A stretch of 61,741 nt of DNA from Actinacidiphila rubida (GTDB lineage Bacteria > Actinomycetota > Actinomycetes > Streptomycetales > Streptomycetaceae): the NCBI RefSeq assembly GCF_900110255.1, contig NZ_FODD01000045.1:1-61741 (forward strand). The letters run 5' to 3'. The notes below the pieces were generated by a model that saw only the letters and a list, made by a program, of their open reading frames with translations, was not told where the DNA came from and did not search any database. Shown here in pieces: positions 45,006 to 53,387 of this stretch (positions are counted from its first letter, which is position 1; every line of letters starts with the position of its first letter). The translations under genes and the position numbers were made by a program.

Positions 45006-45860
45006 TCAGCCCAGCTCGGCGAGGTCCTGCTCGGTCAGCCGCAGGTCCGCCGCGGCGACGTTCTCCTCCAGGTGGGCGAGCGAGCCGGTGCCGGGGATGG
45101 GCAGGACGGCGGGCGAGCGGGCCAGCAGCCAGGCCAGCGCCACCTGCGGCACCGTCGCCCCGTGGCGGTCCGCGACGGCCCGCACCCGCTCGGCGGTCAG
45201 CGGCTGGAAGCCGCCGACCGGGAAGAACGGCACGTACGCGATGCCGGCCCGGGCGCAGGCGTCGACCAGCGGGTCGTCGTCGCGCCGCGCGAGGTTGTAG
45301 AGGTTCTGGACGCAGGCGATCGGCGCCAGTTCACGCGCCTCGGCGAACTCCTCCGGGCTGATGTTGGAGATGCCGAGATGGTGGATCAGGCCCTCCTGCC
45401 GCAACTCGAGCAGGGTCCGCAGTGCCGCCGCCATCGACGTGCCGGCCGGCCCCAGATCGCCCATCCGGAGGTTGACCACGTCCAGGCGGTCGACGCCCAG
45501 GGAGCGCAGGTTCGCCTCGACGGCCCGCCGCAGGTTGTCCGGCGTCAGCCCGGTCTTCCGGTCGTCGGGCGCCTGCACGTCGGGGCCCTCGACCAGTGCG
45601 CCCACCTTGGTGACGATCACCAGGTCGTCGGGGTACGGATGCAGGGCCTCGCGGATCAGGTCGTTCGCGGCGACCCCGTCACGGGAGTAGTAGTACGACG
45701 TGTCGAGGTGGTTGACGCCGAGCTCCACCGCCCGCCGCAGCACCTTCAGCGCCGTGTCGCGCTCCGGCCGCTCACCACGCGGCCATCCCGTCAGCTTCAT
45801 CGTCCCGTACCCGATACGGCTGACCGCCAAGTCCCCACCGAGTCGCCACCGTTCACTCAT
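45006..45860 (-). CDS. Aldo/keto reductase with altered catalytic His
   Basis: A 284-aa AKR with a (beta/alpha)8 barrel and NADPH dependence. It shows GYGTMKLTGWPRGERPERDTALKVLRRAVELGVNHLDTSYYYS (Asp and Tyr of the tetrad), TKVG (Lys), GISNISPEEF, and the C-terminal VLPIPGTGSLAHLEEN that binds the cofactor phosphate. The usual LH (tetrad His) position reads NLRMG, an Arg substitution seen in one AKR branch. The ATG at 45860 is chosen; an upstream GTG at 45872 is possible. It converges on the sigma gene. Confidence 0.85.
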   Translation of the reverse strand: MSERWRLGGDLAVSRIGYGTMKLTGWPRGERPERDTALKVLRRAVELGVNHLDTSYYYSRDGVAANDLIREALHPYPDDLVIVTKVGALVEGPDVQAPDDRKTGLTPDNLRRAVEANLRSLGVDRLDVVNLRMGDLGPAGTSMAAALRTLLELRQEGLIHHLGISNISPEEFAEARELAPIACVQNLYNLARRDDDPLVDACARAGIAYVPFFPVGGFQPLTAERVRAVADRHGATVPQVALAWLLARSPAVLPIPGTGSLAHLEENVAAADLRLTEQDLAELG

Positions 45861-45904
45861 CACGGCGCCCACCCTATGCGTCCCGCGCGGCCGGGCTCCC
45901 GGCC

Positions 45905-46300
45905 TTGAGCCTGGTCGCGGTCAGGATGGTGCTGCGGCGGCCGCTGCGCGACGGCCGGATCCGGGGCGCGCTCGCCGGACTCCCCCTGCTGGCCCTCGGG
46001 TCGTCCGGCAGCGCGTGGGTGGTGGCGCCCGTCGCGTTCGTCGGCGGCCTCGGCTTCTCGCTGGCCGCGATCACCTGGGACAGCACGCTCCGGAAGTCCG
46101 TCCCGCCGGAGAGCCTGTCCCGGGTGACCGCCTACGACGACCTCATGTCGTACCTGTCCATACCCCTGTCGCAGCTCGGCGCCGGGCCGCTCGCCCACGT
46201 CTTCGGGGCCGGTGCCGTGTGCACCGCGTGCGGCATCGGGTACGTGGCGGCGTGCCTGTTCCCGCTGCTGAAGCGGTACGTCCGCGGCCAGGGCGCCTGA
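45905..46300 (+). pseudogene. Truncated MFS transporter remnant
   Basis: 131 residues matching only the last third of an MFS protein: several hydrophobic helices with ALAGLPLLALGSSGSAWVVAPVAFVGGLGFSLAAITWDSTLRKSVPPESLSRVTAYDDLMSYLSIPLSQLGAGPLA and a short C-terminus. The first ~270 residues expected for the family are absent; upstream lies the oppositely oriented aldo/keto reductase. The only start is a TTG without a ribosome site. Probably a deletion remnant, though third-position GC is still high, so decay is recent. Confidence 0.7.
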
Positions 46301-46307
46301 GTGGCGC

Positions 46308-46580
46308 TCAGGCGAGGGCGAGGAAGAGCTTCTCCAGCTCGGCCTCGGTCATCGGGGGCTGGGACTCGTCCGCCGCGGACATGCACTGGCGCATGCCGCT
46401 CGCGACGATCTTGAACCCGGCCCGGTCGAGGGCGCGGGAGACCGCGGCGAGCTGGGTGACGACGTCCTTGCAGTCGCGGCCGGCCTCGATCATGGCGATG
46501 ACGCCGGCGAGCTGGCCCTGAGCGCGCCGCAGACGGTTGAGGACCGTCTGGACGGAATCCTCGTCCACTGCCATGCCCAT
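46308..46580 (-). CDS. CstR-like CsoR-family regulator
   Basis: A 90-aa all-helical tetrameric repressor of the CsoR/RcnR/CstR family. It has RLRRAQGQLAGVIAMIEAGRDCKDVVTQLAAV, with Cys ~36, and ASGMRQCM, with the second Cys ~64. Copper-sensing CsoR has a His four residues before that Cys; here it is Gly, and the GRDCKDVVTQ context is close to Staphylococcus aureus CstR (GKDCKDVITQ), which senses persulfides through these two Cys. GAGGAGG sits 7 nt before the ATG. A GTACCCC-CG-GGGGTAT operator lies 34 bp upstream, so it is autoregulated. Confidence 0.88.
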   Translation of the reverse strand: MGMAVDEDSVQTVLNRLRRAQGQLAGVIAMIEAGRDCKDVVTQLAAVSRALDRAGFKIVASGMRQCMSAADESQPPMTEAELEKLFLALA

Positions 46581-46613
46581 GATCCTGCCTCCTCACGTTG
46601 CCGTCCGGTCAGT

Positions 46614-46629
46614 GTACCCCCGGGGGTAT
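46614..46629. promoter_or_regulatory. CstR-type operator at the regulator's own promoter
   Basis: GTACCCC and GGGGTAT flank CG. One arm differs in its first base from the other three sites. It lies between the MMPL stop and the regulator start. Confidence 0.75.
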
Positions 46630-46643
46630 GCGCGGGGCCGGGA

Positions 46644-48857
46644 TCAGCCGTGCGAGAAGCGGACCCTGGGCAGGACGCGGCGCAGTCCCGCGGGGCTCCA
46701 CCACGCCGCGTGCCCGGTGAGGCGGAGCAGCACGGGCAGCAGGACGAGGCGGACGAGCGCCGCGTCGAGCAGCACGGCGGTGCCGAGCACGATGCCCATC
46801 TCCTTGGGCGGCAGGGGACCGGAGATCGCGAAGGTGAGGAAGACCGCGACCATGACCGCGGCCGCCGCGAAGACCACCCGGCCGGAGTGGGCCATGGCGC
46901 CGACCATCGCCTCGCGGGGGCTGCCGGTGCGCTCGTAGTGCTCCTTGGCCGAGGCGAGCAGGAAGACGGTGTAGTCCATGGCGATCGCGAAGATCATCGC
47001 GAAGAAGAACACCGGCGCCCAGCCGTCGAGGAAGCCCTGCGAGGTGAAGCCGAGGAGCCCGGCGCCGTGGCCGTCCTGGAAGACCAGGCGGGCCACGCCG
47101 AACGCGGCGCCGGTGGACAGCAGGCTGGCCGCGGTGCCGAGGGCGGCGACCAGCGGCGCCTGGAGCGCCACGAGCAGCAGCAGGAAGCCCAGCACGAGGA
47201 TCACGCCGACGACCAGCGGCGTCCGGCTGGTCAGCAGGTGCTGGAGGTCGAGGTTCTCCACGGCCGCGCCGCCGACCAGACTGCCCCGGGGCAGGTCGGC
47301 GCGCAGCGCGTGCACGGTGCCGGAGAGCGCCGGGTCGGACGGGTCGACGGCCGGGACGGCCTGGACGAGGGACCAGCCGGAGTGGTCGGCGGCGGTCTGC
47401 GGCGGCAGCACCGAGGCGACGCCGGGGGTGTGCCGGGCGACGTCCGCGGCCCGGTCCGCGGCGCCCGAGGGCACGGCGATCTGCAGGGTGCCGGGGGCGC
47501 CCGGCCCGAACGCGCTCTGCACGGCCGCGTATCCGGCCCGCGCGGAGGCGCCGGAGGGCAGCACGTCGATCGAGGGCATCGCGGTGCGCAGCCCCAGGAC
47601 GGGGGCGGCGAGGGCCAGCAGGACGACGAGCGCGCCGGCGCCGTAGGCCACCGGACGGCGCCACAGCCGCTCGCCCCAGGCGGTGAAGCGCGGTGACCGG
47701 GACCCGGCGGACTTCGCCCAGGGCAGCGCGAGCGCGTCGACGCGGCGGCCCAGCCGGGCCAGCACCGCGGGGAGCAGGGTGAGTGTCGCGGCCAGCACGA
47801 AGACCACGGCCAGCATGATGCCGCCGGCCATGGAGCGGAACGCCGGTGACGGCACCAGCATCACCGCGGACAGGCTGACCAGGACCGTCGCACCGGACAG
47901 GGCGACCGCCTTGCCCGCGGTGTCCATGGTCTCGGCCACGGCCTCGACGGTGCTGCGCGAGCCGTCGCGGCGCGCGGCCCGGAACCGCATCACCAGGAAC
48001 AGCGCGTAGTCGATGCCGAGGGCCAGGGCGAACATCATCGCGAAGTTCATCGCCCAGATCGACACGGGTGCGAGGTGGGTGAGCAGGACCAGGGAGCCCG
48101 CGGAGGCGGCGAGTCCGGCCATGGTGAGCAGCAGGGGCAGTCCCGCGGCGACCAGGGACCCGAAGGCCAGCACGAGGATGACCATCGTCACCGGCCACGA
48201 CAGCACCTCGGAGTGGATCATCGCGCTGTGGTTGGCGGCGTTGAAGTCGCTCCACAGCACGGACGCGCCGGTGGCGTGCACGTCGATCCCGGGCGCGGAC
48301 AGCGCGGCGAGCGGGCCCTTGAGGGCGTCGGCGGCCCGGACCATCTCGTTGGGGTCGGCCTTGGCCCCGGCCAGCACCACGGCGGTGCGGCCGTCGGCGC
48401 TGAGGGTCGCGCCGGGCTGCGGCGGGACGACGCCGGCCACGCGCGGGTTCGTGCGCACCAGAGCCTCGGCCCGCTGGATGACGTGCTGGACGGACGGGTC
48501 GGTCACCGGCCGGTCCGCGTGCACCACGATCTGGAGCGCGGACGAGGCGTTCCCGCCGAAGTGCTGCTCGGCGATCTGCCGTACCGCCACGGACTGCGAA
48601 CCGTCCGCCTGCCAGCCGGCGCCCGACAGCGCGGTCTCCACGCGCGGGGCGAGGGCGCCCAGGACGGCGACCAGGACGATCCACAGCAGGAAGACGGTAC
48701 GGGCGTGGGTGGCCGACCAGGCGCCGAGACGGCCGAACGGGCCGGGGCGCGGGGCGGTTCCCGACGGTGCGGCACCCGTGACCGGCGCCGCGGGGCCGTG
48801 AGGTGCGGTGGGTGCGGGCGTGTGCCCGGTGTCGTCCTGAGCGGGGACGGAGTGCAT
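46644..48857 (-). CDS. MMPL-family RND transporter
   Basis: A 737-aa transporter with two MMPL halves, each with one helix, an extracytoplasmic domain and five further helices. TM4-like NFAMMFALALGIDYALFLVMRFR and FAMIFAIAMDYTVFLLASAKEHY carry the conserved Asp-Tyr pairs used for proton coupling. Members export lipids, siderophores or toxic compounds. The start ATG at 48857 has GGGAGG. An ATACCCC-CT-GGGGTAT operator lies 20 bp upstream, so it belongs to the CstR-like regulon. The stop is 14 bp from that regulator's own operator, and the regulator gene follows in the same direction. Confidence 0.9.
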   Translation of the reverse strand: MHSVPAQDDTGHTPAPTAPHGPAAPVTGAAPSGTAPRPGPFGRLGAWSATHARTVFLLWIVLVAVLGALAPRVETALSGAGWQADGSQSVAVRQIAEQHFGGNASSALQIVVHADRPVTDPSVQHVIQRAEALVRTNPRVAGVVPPQPGATLSADGRTAVVLAGAKADPNEMVRAADALKGPLAALSAPGIDVHATGASVLWSDFNAANHSAMIHSEVLSWPVTMVILVLAFGSLVAAGLPLLLTMAGLAASAGSLVLLTHLAPVSIWAMNFAMMFALALGIDYALFLVMRFRAARRDGSRSTVEAVAETMDTAGKAVALSGATVLVSLSAVMLVPSPAFRSMAGGIMLAVVFVLAATLTLLPAVLARLGRRVDALALPWAKSAGSRSPRFTAWGERLWRRPVAYGAGALVVLLALAAPVLGLRTAMPSIDVLPSGASARAGYAAVQSAFGPGAPGTLQIAVPSGAADRAADVARHTPGVASVLPPQTAADHSGWSLVQAVPAVDPSDPALSGTVHALRADLPRGSLVGGAAVENLDLQHLLTSRTPLVVGVILVLGFLLLLVALQAPLVAALGTAASLLSTGAAFGVARLVFQDGHGAGLLGFTSQGFLDGWAPVFFFAMIFAIAMDYTVFLLASAKEHYERTGSPREAMVGAMAHSGRVVFAAAAVMVAVFLTFAISGPLPPKEMGIVLGTAVLLDAALVRLVLLPVLLRLTGHAAWWSPAGLRRVLPRVRFSHG

Positions 48858-48876
48858 CGGTGACCTCCCTTTCTCG

Positions 48877-48892
48877 ATACCCCCTGGGGTAT
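48877..48892. promoter_or_regulatory. CstR-type operator, MMPL side
   Basis: ATACCCC and GGGGTAT flank CT. It sits 20 bp before the MMPL start in the 131-bp divergent region, and exactly 55 bp centre-to-centre from the second site. Confidence 0.8.
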
Positions 48893-48931
48893 GTGAAGCA
48901 CACCGTACGGGGCGCCGCACCCTTAGAGCAA

Positions 48932-48947
48932 ATACCCCTGGGGGTAT
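48932..48947. promoter_or_regulatory. CstR-type operator, DUF302 side
   Basis: ATACCCC and GGGGTAT flank TG, 41 bp before the DUF302 start. Confidence 0.8.
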
Positions 48948-48988
48948 CCTGAAGGGGTAGGACTCCCCCCACGGAAAGAGATGCCCCC

Positions 48989-49399
48989 ATGACCGGCACC
49001 CCCGCGCCCGCCGACTACGCAAGGACTGTCACCCTCGCCGCCCCCTTCGACGAGGCGGTGGCCCGCGTCCGCGAGGCGCTGGCAGGACAGGGCTTCGGCG
49101 TCCTCACCGAGATCGACGTCCGAGCCACGCTCCGCGAGAAGATCGGCGCGGAGATGGAGCCGTATCTGATCCTGGGCGCGTGCAATCCGCCGCTGGCGCA
49201 CCGGGCGCTGGACGCCGACCGGTCCCTGGGCCTGCTGCTGCCCTGCAACGTGGTGGTCCGGGCCCCGGCGGACGGCGGCACCCTCGTGCAGGCCGTCGAC
49301 CCGGAGACGATGGTCCGCCTCAGCCCGGCCCCGGGCCTGCCCGAGGTCGCCGACGAGGCCCGGCGCAAGCTGGACGCCGCGCTCGACGCCCTCCGCTGA
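48989..49399 (+). CDS. DUF302 family protein
   Basis: A 136-aa DUF302 protein: TVTLAAPFDEAVARVREALAGQGFGVLTEIDVRATLREKIGAEMEPYLILGACNPPLAHRAL, then GLLLPCNVVVR. The ACNPPLA and LPCNV motifs each carry a Cys that is conserved in the family and could handle sulfur or metal. No signal peptide. It is divergent from the MMPL gene and shares its operator region. DUF302 genes often sit beside CsoR-family regulators, so a role in sulfur or redox stress is inferred. Confidence 0.85.
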   Translation: MTGTPAPADYARTVTLAAPFDEAVARVREALAGQGFGVLTEIDVRATLREKIGAEMEPYLILGACNPPLAHRALDADRSLGLLLPCNVVVRAPADGGTLVQAVDPETMVRLSPAPGLPEVADEARRKLDAALDALR

Positions 49400-49421
49400 C
49401 GCCGCGCCCGACGCCTCGACG

Positions 49422-49440
49422 CCCCGGCCGTCGTCCGGGG
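49422..49440. terminator. Hairpin between convergent DUF302 and NB-ARC genes
   Basis: CCCCGG (49422-49427) pairs with CCGGGG (49435-49440) across 7 nt. It sits 22 bp after the DUF302 stop and 13 bp before the convergent gene's stop. Confidence 0.5.
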
Positions 49441-49453
49441 TCCGAAGGGGCGC

Positions 49454-51943
49454 TCAGCCCGCCCGGCCGGACCCCGCCAGCGCGCGCCGTACCGCCTGCC
49501 CGGCCGACCGGTGCTCGGCCGCCGCCGCGGGGTCCGTCGCGTCCAGTACGGCCGCGATGCCCTCGTGGGCCAGCGCCTCGGCGTGGCGGTTGCCCAGCCG
49601 CGGCGCCGCCTCCAGCGCCTCGCGGTGCAGCCTCAGCGCCTCGTCGGGCAGGCCGGACAGCCGGCAGGTCTCGGCGTAGGCGTCGAGGAAGCGGACCCTC
49701 CAGTGCTCCTCGAACAGCTCCTCCAGCAGCGCGAACGCCTCGCGATGGCTGGCGAGCGCCTCCTCGTGGCGGCCCGCTTGCCGCAGGGCCACACCCAGGC
49801 AGTTGAGGCACCACGCCTCGTTGTTGCGGTGGCCGTCCTCGCGCGCCGCCGCGAGGGCCGCCCGCAGCTGCGCCACGGCTTCGTCCGGGGCCTCCTGCGC
49901 GAGGGCCACGCCGAGGGTGATCCGCGCGGTCAGCGACGGCGGCCACGCCGGATCGGGGTGCGGGACCGCGAGCGCCCGCCGGGCCAGCCGCGCCGCGTCC
50001 TCGCGGTGCCCGAGCTGCAGCATCGCCCACGCCTCGTACGCGGTCGCGTGGGCCTGGCCCGCCGGGCAGCCGGCCGCGGCGTACAGCTCGCCGGCACGGC
50101 GGAAGTGCGCGAGGGGTTCCTCGACGCGTCCCTGGTCCCAGGTCAGATAGCCGCGCCGCAGGGCCAGTTCGGCCGCGAAGCCGGTGTCATCCGCCCTGGA
50201 GGCGAGGAGTTCCGCCGCCGCGTAGGCCGCTTCCGCCTCGGGCAGCCGCCCCGCGTTGTAGCGGGCGAAGCCCAGGTCGCTCTGCACCTCGGCGAGTTGC
50301 CCCGGGTCGCCCAGGCGGCGGGCGGCGTCCAGCGACCGCTCGAACAGGACGTTGAGGTGGGTGGTGCCGCAGCGCCGGGCGAAGTACGCCCGCATGAAGC
50401 GGGGCAGTTCGCACACGTGGGTGTCCGCGCCGATGGCTGCCGCCGTCTCGAACGCGGCCATCAGGTTGGCGTACTCGGTGCGGTACCAGTCCATGGCCGC
50501 GTTCTTGCCGGCGAACCGCGGCAGGTCGGCCGGGGGTTCACCGGAGGCGGGCCTCCGGCCCGCGGCCGGGAACGGCAGCGCGGCGTCCGCGGTGGCCGCC
50601 GCGTGCACGTAGTAGTCGAGCAACCGGCGCACCGCGCGGTCCTGTTCGGCGGCGGAGTCCCGTTCCGCGCCGATCCGGCGGGCGTGCTGCCGCACCAGGT
50701 CGTGCAGCCGGTAGCGCCCGGCGGACGGCTGCTCGACGAGATGCGCGTCCAGCAGGTTCTCCAGCATCGACCAGGTGCCGCGCAGCGGCGTCCCGGTCAG
50801 CGCGGCGACCGCGCAGGCGTCGAAGGTCGCACCGGGCAGCAGCCCCAGCATCCGGAACAGCCGCCGCTGGTCGTGGTCCAACTGCCGTACGGACATGGCG
50901 ATCGCGGTGTCGACCTGGGTCACCTCCTCCGCCATGCGCTCGACCAGGATGCCCACCGTCCAGCCGGGACGGTGGCGCAGCCGGGCGGCGGCCAGCCGGA
51001 GCGCCAGCGGCAGCCGGCCGCACAGGCGCACCACCTCGGCGGCCGCATCGGGGTCGCGGGCCAGACGGCCGTCGGGCCCGCGCGGGTCGCCGCTGGCCCG
51101 CGCCAGCAGCTCCGCGCTCTCCTCCGGCGTCAGTACCGCCAGGGAGACCGGCGGCACCTCGTCCAGGCCCACCAGGCGGTTGCGGCTGGTGACCAGCGCG
51201 ACGGACGGCCCGGCGCCGGGCAGCAGCGGGCGGACCTGTTCGGCGTCGGCGGCGTTGTCCAGGACGACGACGGCGCGGCGCCGTGCCAGCTCCGACCGCC
51301 AGCAGGCGGCGAGTTGCTCGACACCCCCCTGCGGGACGCGCTCGGAGGGGACGTCCAGTGCGCTGAGCAGCGAGCGCAACGCGGGGTCCGGGCCGAGGGG
51401 TTCGCGTCCCTCGGTGAACCCGTGCAGGTCGATGTAGAGCTGCGCGTCGGGGTGGTCGGGCGCGAGCCGGTGGGCGGCGTGCACGGCCAGGCACGTCTTG
51501 CCGACGCCCGCCATGCCGTCGACCGCGACCACCCGGCTGTCCCTCACCGCGGCCAGCACGGCGGTGAGTTCGGGCTCCCGGCCGGTGAAGTCGGGGACGT
51601 CGCGCGGCAGGTCGTTGCGCGGCGGGCGCGGCTGTCCCGCGGGCAGCGGCGACGACTGCACCTGGCGGCTGGTCCTCGGCGGCGCCGGCAGCGGATTCGC
51701 GGCGCGCTCCCACAGCGGGCGCAGCGGACGGGGGTCTCGGGCGACCTCGCGGCACAGGCTGATCACCGCCGGCCAGGGCGGCACGGTCTGACCGCTGAGG
51801 TAGCGGGACAGCGAGGACGAGCTGAGGCCCGTGTCCCGCGCGAGGGCCCGCACGCCGCGCCCCGAGACCTCCTGCACGAGGCGGAGCCTCGCTGCCAGCG
51901 CCTCCTGAGGGTCGGCGTCCGCCGCCCGCTGCTGCCCCGTCAC
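49454..51943 (-). CDS. HTH/NB-ARC/TPR signal-transduction ATPase
   Basis: An 829-aa STAND-type regulator. Residues ~8-60: XRE-like HTH (VQEVSGRGVRALARDTGLSSSSLSRYLSG). ~125-400: NB-ARC with P-loop GMAGVGKT (~143-150), Walker B-like VVVLDNA and the sensor RxP-type GRLPLALRLA and LHDLVRQHAR. ~540-820: TPR-like helical repeats (ETCRLSGLPDEALRLHREALEAA and similar). Ligand or partner binding to the TPR region would drive nucleotide-dependent oligomerisation and DNA binding. The GTG at 51943 has GGAGGG 9 nt upstream. It is divergent from the AhpD-like gene; two tandem TGTCCCACGG copies lie between. Confidence 0.85.
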   Translation of the reverse strand: MTGQQRAADADPQEALAARLRLVQEVSGRGVRALARDTGLSSSSLSRYLSGQTVPPWPAVISLCREVARDPRPLRPLWERAANPLPAPPRTSRQVQSSPLPAGQPRPPRNDLPRDVPDFTGREPELTAVLAAVRDSRVVAVDGMAGVGKTCLAVHAAHRLAPDHPDAQLYIDLHGFTEGREPLGPDPALRSLLSALDVPSERVPQGGVEQLAACWRSELARRRAVVVLDNAADAEQVRPLLPGAGPSVALVTSRNRLVGLDEVPPVSLAVLTPEESAELLARASGDPRGPDGRLARDPDAAAEVVRLCGRLPLALRLAAARLRHRPGWTVGILVERMAEEVTQVDTAIAMSVRQLDHDQRRLFRMLGLLPGATFDACAVAALTGTPLRGTWSMLENLLDAHLVEQPSAGRYRLHDLVRQHARRIGAERDSAAEQDRAVRRLLDYYVHAAATADAALPFPAAGRRPASGEPPADLPRFAGKNAAMDWYRTEYANLMAAFETAAAIGADTHVCELPRFMRAYFARRCGTTHLNVLFERSLDAARRLGDPGQLAEVQSDLGFARYNAGRLPEAEAAYAAAELLASRADDTGFAAELALRRGYLTWDQGRVEEPLAHFRRAGELYAAAGCPAGQAHATAYEAWAMLQLGHREDAARLARRALAVPHPDPAWPPSLTARITLGVALAQEAPDEAVAQLRAALAAAREDGHRNNEAWCLNCLGVALRQAGRHEEALASHREAFALLEELFEEHWRVRFLDAYAETCRLSGLPDEALRLHREALEAAPRLGNRHAEALAHEGIAAVLDATDPAAAAEHRSAGQAVRRALAGSGRAG

Positions 51944-52082
51944 CCGGTCGCCCCCTCCGGGCGCCGCCTCGCGGCCGCCCCCGTCCCCAGTCCCCCGCCG
52001 GGACGGCATGTCCCCGGCGTCCCTGTCCCGTGCTGAACGTACCGTCTCCTGCCGGGTTCGCACTGGTCAACACCGTTGCGGC

Positions 52083-52102
52083 TGTCCCACGGTGTCCCAC
52101 GG
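52083..52102. repeat. Tandem TGTCCCACGG pair in divergent promoter
   Basis: Two exact 10-bp copies in direct tandem (52083-52092 and 52093-52102), between the NB-ARC regulator and the AhpD-like gene. Tandem direct repeats at one-turn phase are the kind of site used by AfsR/SARP-like and related DNA-binding proteins. Confidence 0.5.
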
Positions 52103-52184
52103 GGCTCGTTCCTGCGCGGCCGGCGGGCTGAGATGGGGTCACGCCCCGAACAGCGGGGCACCGGCCCACCGAGGAGTCACCGAG

Positions 52185-52640
52185 ATGCAGTCCCGTATGC
52201 AGAACCCCGCAGTCGTCCTGTCCGGCGCGATGCAGCCGATCCAGGAGCTCATGCAGGCGGCCCGGTCCGCCGGGGTCGAGGAGGAGACCCTGGAGCTGGT
52301 CCACCTGCGGGTCAGCCAGATCAACGGGTGCAGCGCGTGCGTGCACGGCGGCGCCCGGACCGCTCGTAAGGCGGGGGTGAGCGAGGACCGTCTGAGCACC
52401 GTCGCCGCCTGGCGGGAGGCCCCGTTCTTCACCGACGAGCAGCGGGCGGCCCTGGCCCTGGCCGAGGCCGCGACGCGGCTGGCGGACCGTCCCGACGCGG
52501 TGAGCGACGAGGTGTGGGACGCGGCGGCGAGCTACTTCGACGAGAAGCAGCTCGCGGCGATCGTCCTGATGATCGGCGTCACCAATCTGTTCAACCGCCT
52601 CAACGCCACGACCCGGCAGATCGCCGGCGCGTGGGGATGA
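52185..52640 (+). CDS. Carboxymuconolactone decarboxylase/AhpD-like protein
   Basis: A 151-aa helical protein with the AhpD-type redox motif: LVHLRVSQINGCSACVHGGARTA, a CxxC followed by His, with the proton-relay Glu in ETLEL before it. Such proteins act as peroxidases or thiol antioxidants. GAGGAG lies 8 nt before the ATG at 52185. Divergent from the NB-ARC regulator. AhpD-like genes are also common ECF41 targets, and an ECF41 factor is encoded 4.5 kb away, but no ECF41 promoter was recognised here. Confidence 0.88.
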   Translation: MQSRMQNPAVVLSGAMQPIQELMQAARSAGVEEETLELVHLRVSQINGCSACVHGGARTARKAGVSEDRLSTVAAWREAPFFTDEQRAALALAEAATRLADRPDAVSDEVWDAAASYFDEKQLAAIVLMIGVTNLFNRLNATTRQIAGAWG

Positions 52641-52734
52641 GGGGCACCGGCCGGTCCCGGAGGCGCGCGTGCCACGCCGCCCCCCGGGACCGGCCCCCGC
52701 CCGGCGGCCCCCGGATCGCCCCGGCACAATAGAA

Positions 52735-52750
52735 TGGACTGCACGGTCCA
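52735..52750. promoter_or_regulatory. TGGAC-N6-GTCCA operator before the TetR gene
   Basis: Perfect 5-bp arms, 17 bp before the TetR start. The same spaced arms occur at 54251-54266 before the neighbouring SDR gene, the best evidence that this is the regulator's site. Confidence 0.7.
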
Positions 52751-52766
52751 CCGGAAGGGGCGCGAG

Positions 52767-53387
52767 ATGCGGGGCGAGCTGACGGCGAAGGGGAAGGCGA
52801 CACGCGCCCGGATCGTCGAGGGGGCGGCGGCGGTGCTGCGGGAGCGCGGGGTGGGGGCGGCGACCCTCGAGGACGTCATGGCCCGCACCAGCAGCAGCAA
52901 GAGCCAGCTCTTCCACTACTTCCCCGGCGGCAAGGACGACCTGCTGCTCGCCGTGGCGCAGTTCGAGGCGGACCAGGTGCTGGAGGACCAGCAGCCGTAC
53001 CTGGGGCGGCTGGACTCCTGGGAGGCGTGGCGGCTGTGGCGCGACACGGTGGTGAGGCGCTACGAGGAGCAGGGCGACGAGTGCCCGCTCGGCTCCCTGT
53101 TCCTCCAGGTGGGGCGCGCGACCCCGGGCGCGCGGGCCATCGTCGTCGAGCTGCTGCACCGCTGGCAGGAGTCCCTGGCCGAGGGCATCAGGGCGCAGCG
53201 GGACGCCGGGCGCCTGCCGGCCGACGTGGACGTCGACACCCGGGCCGCGGCCCTGCTGGCCGGGATCCAGGGCGGCGTGTCCATCCTGCTGTCGACCGGG
53301 CAGTCGACGCACCTTCGGGCCGCCCTCGACCAGGGGATCTCCGACCTGCGCCGGCTCGGCGGGGAGCCCGCGCTCAGCCGGCGATGA
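52767..53387 (+). CDS. TetR-family regulator of the adjacent SDR
   Basis: A 206-aa TetR protein. The HTH (~10-55) reads ARIVEGAAAVLRERGVGAATLEDVMARTSSSKSQLFHYFPGGKDDLLL, with the SKSQLFHYF form typical of the QacR/YxaF-like branch. The C-terminal domain has GDECPLGSLF, also typical of that branch. The ATG at 52767 has GGAAGGGG; an upstream in-frame ATG at 52734 lies inside the operator and is rejected. Its 3' end overlaps the convergent SDR gene by 14 bp, and both promoters share one operator sequence. Confidence 0.9.
   Translation: MRGELTAKGKATRARIVEGAAAVLRERGVGAATLEDVMARTSSSKSQLFHYFPGGKDDLLLAVAQFEADQVLEDQQPYLGRLDSWEAWRLWRDTVVRRYEEQGDECPLGSLFLQVGRATPGARAIVVELLHRWQESLAEGIRAQRDAGRLPADVDVDTRAAALLAGIQGGVSILLSTGQSTHLRAALDQGISDLRRLGGEPALSRR

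Noticed and set aside
46308..46580. Copper-sensing CsoR
   Set aside because: The His of the Cys-His-Cys copper site is Gly here, and the sequence around the first Cys matches CstR better. Kept as CstR-like.
52185..52640. ECF41 target promoter before the AhpD-like gene
   Set aside because: AhpD-like genes are frequent ECF41 targets, but no TGTCACA-N16-CGTC match was seen upstream.
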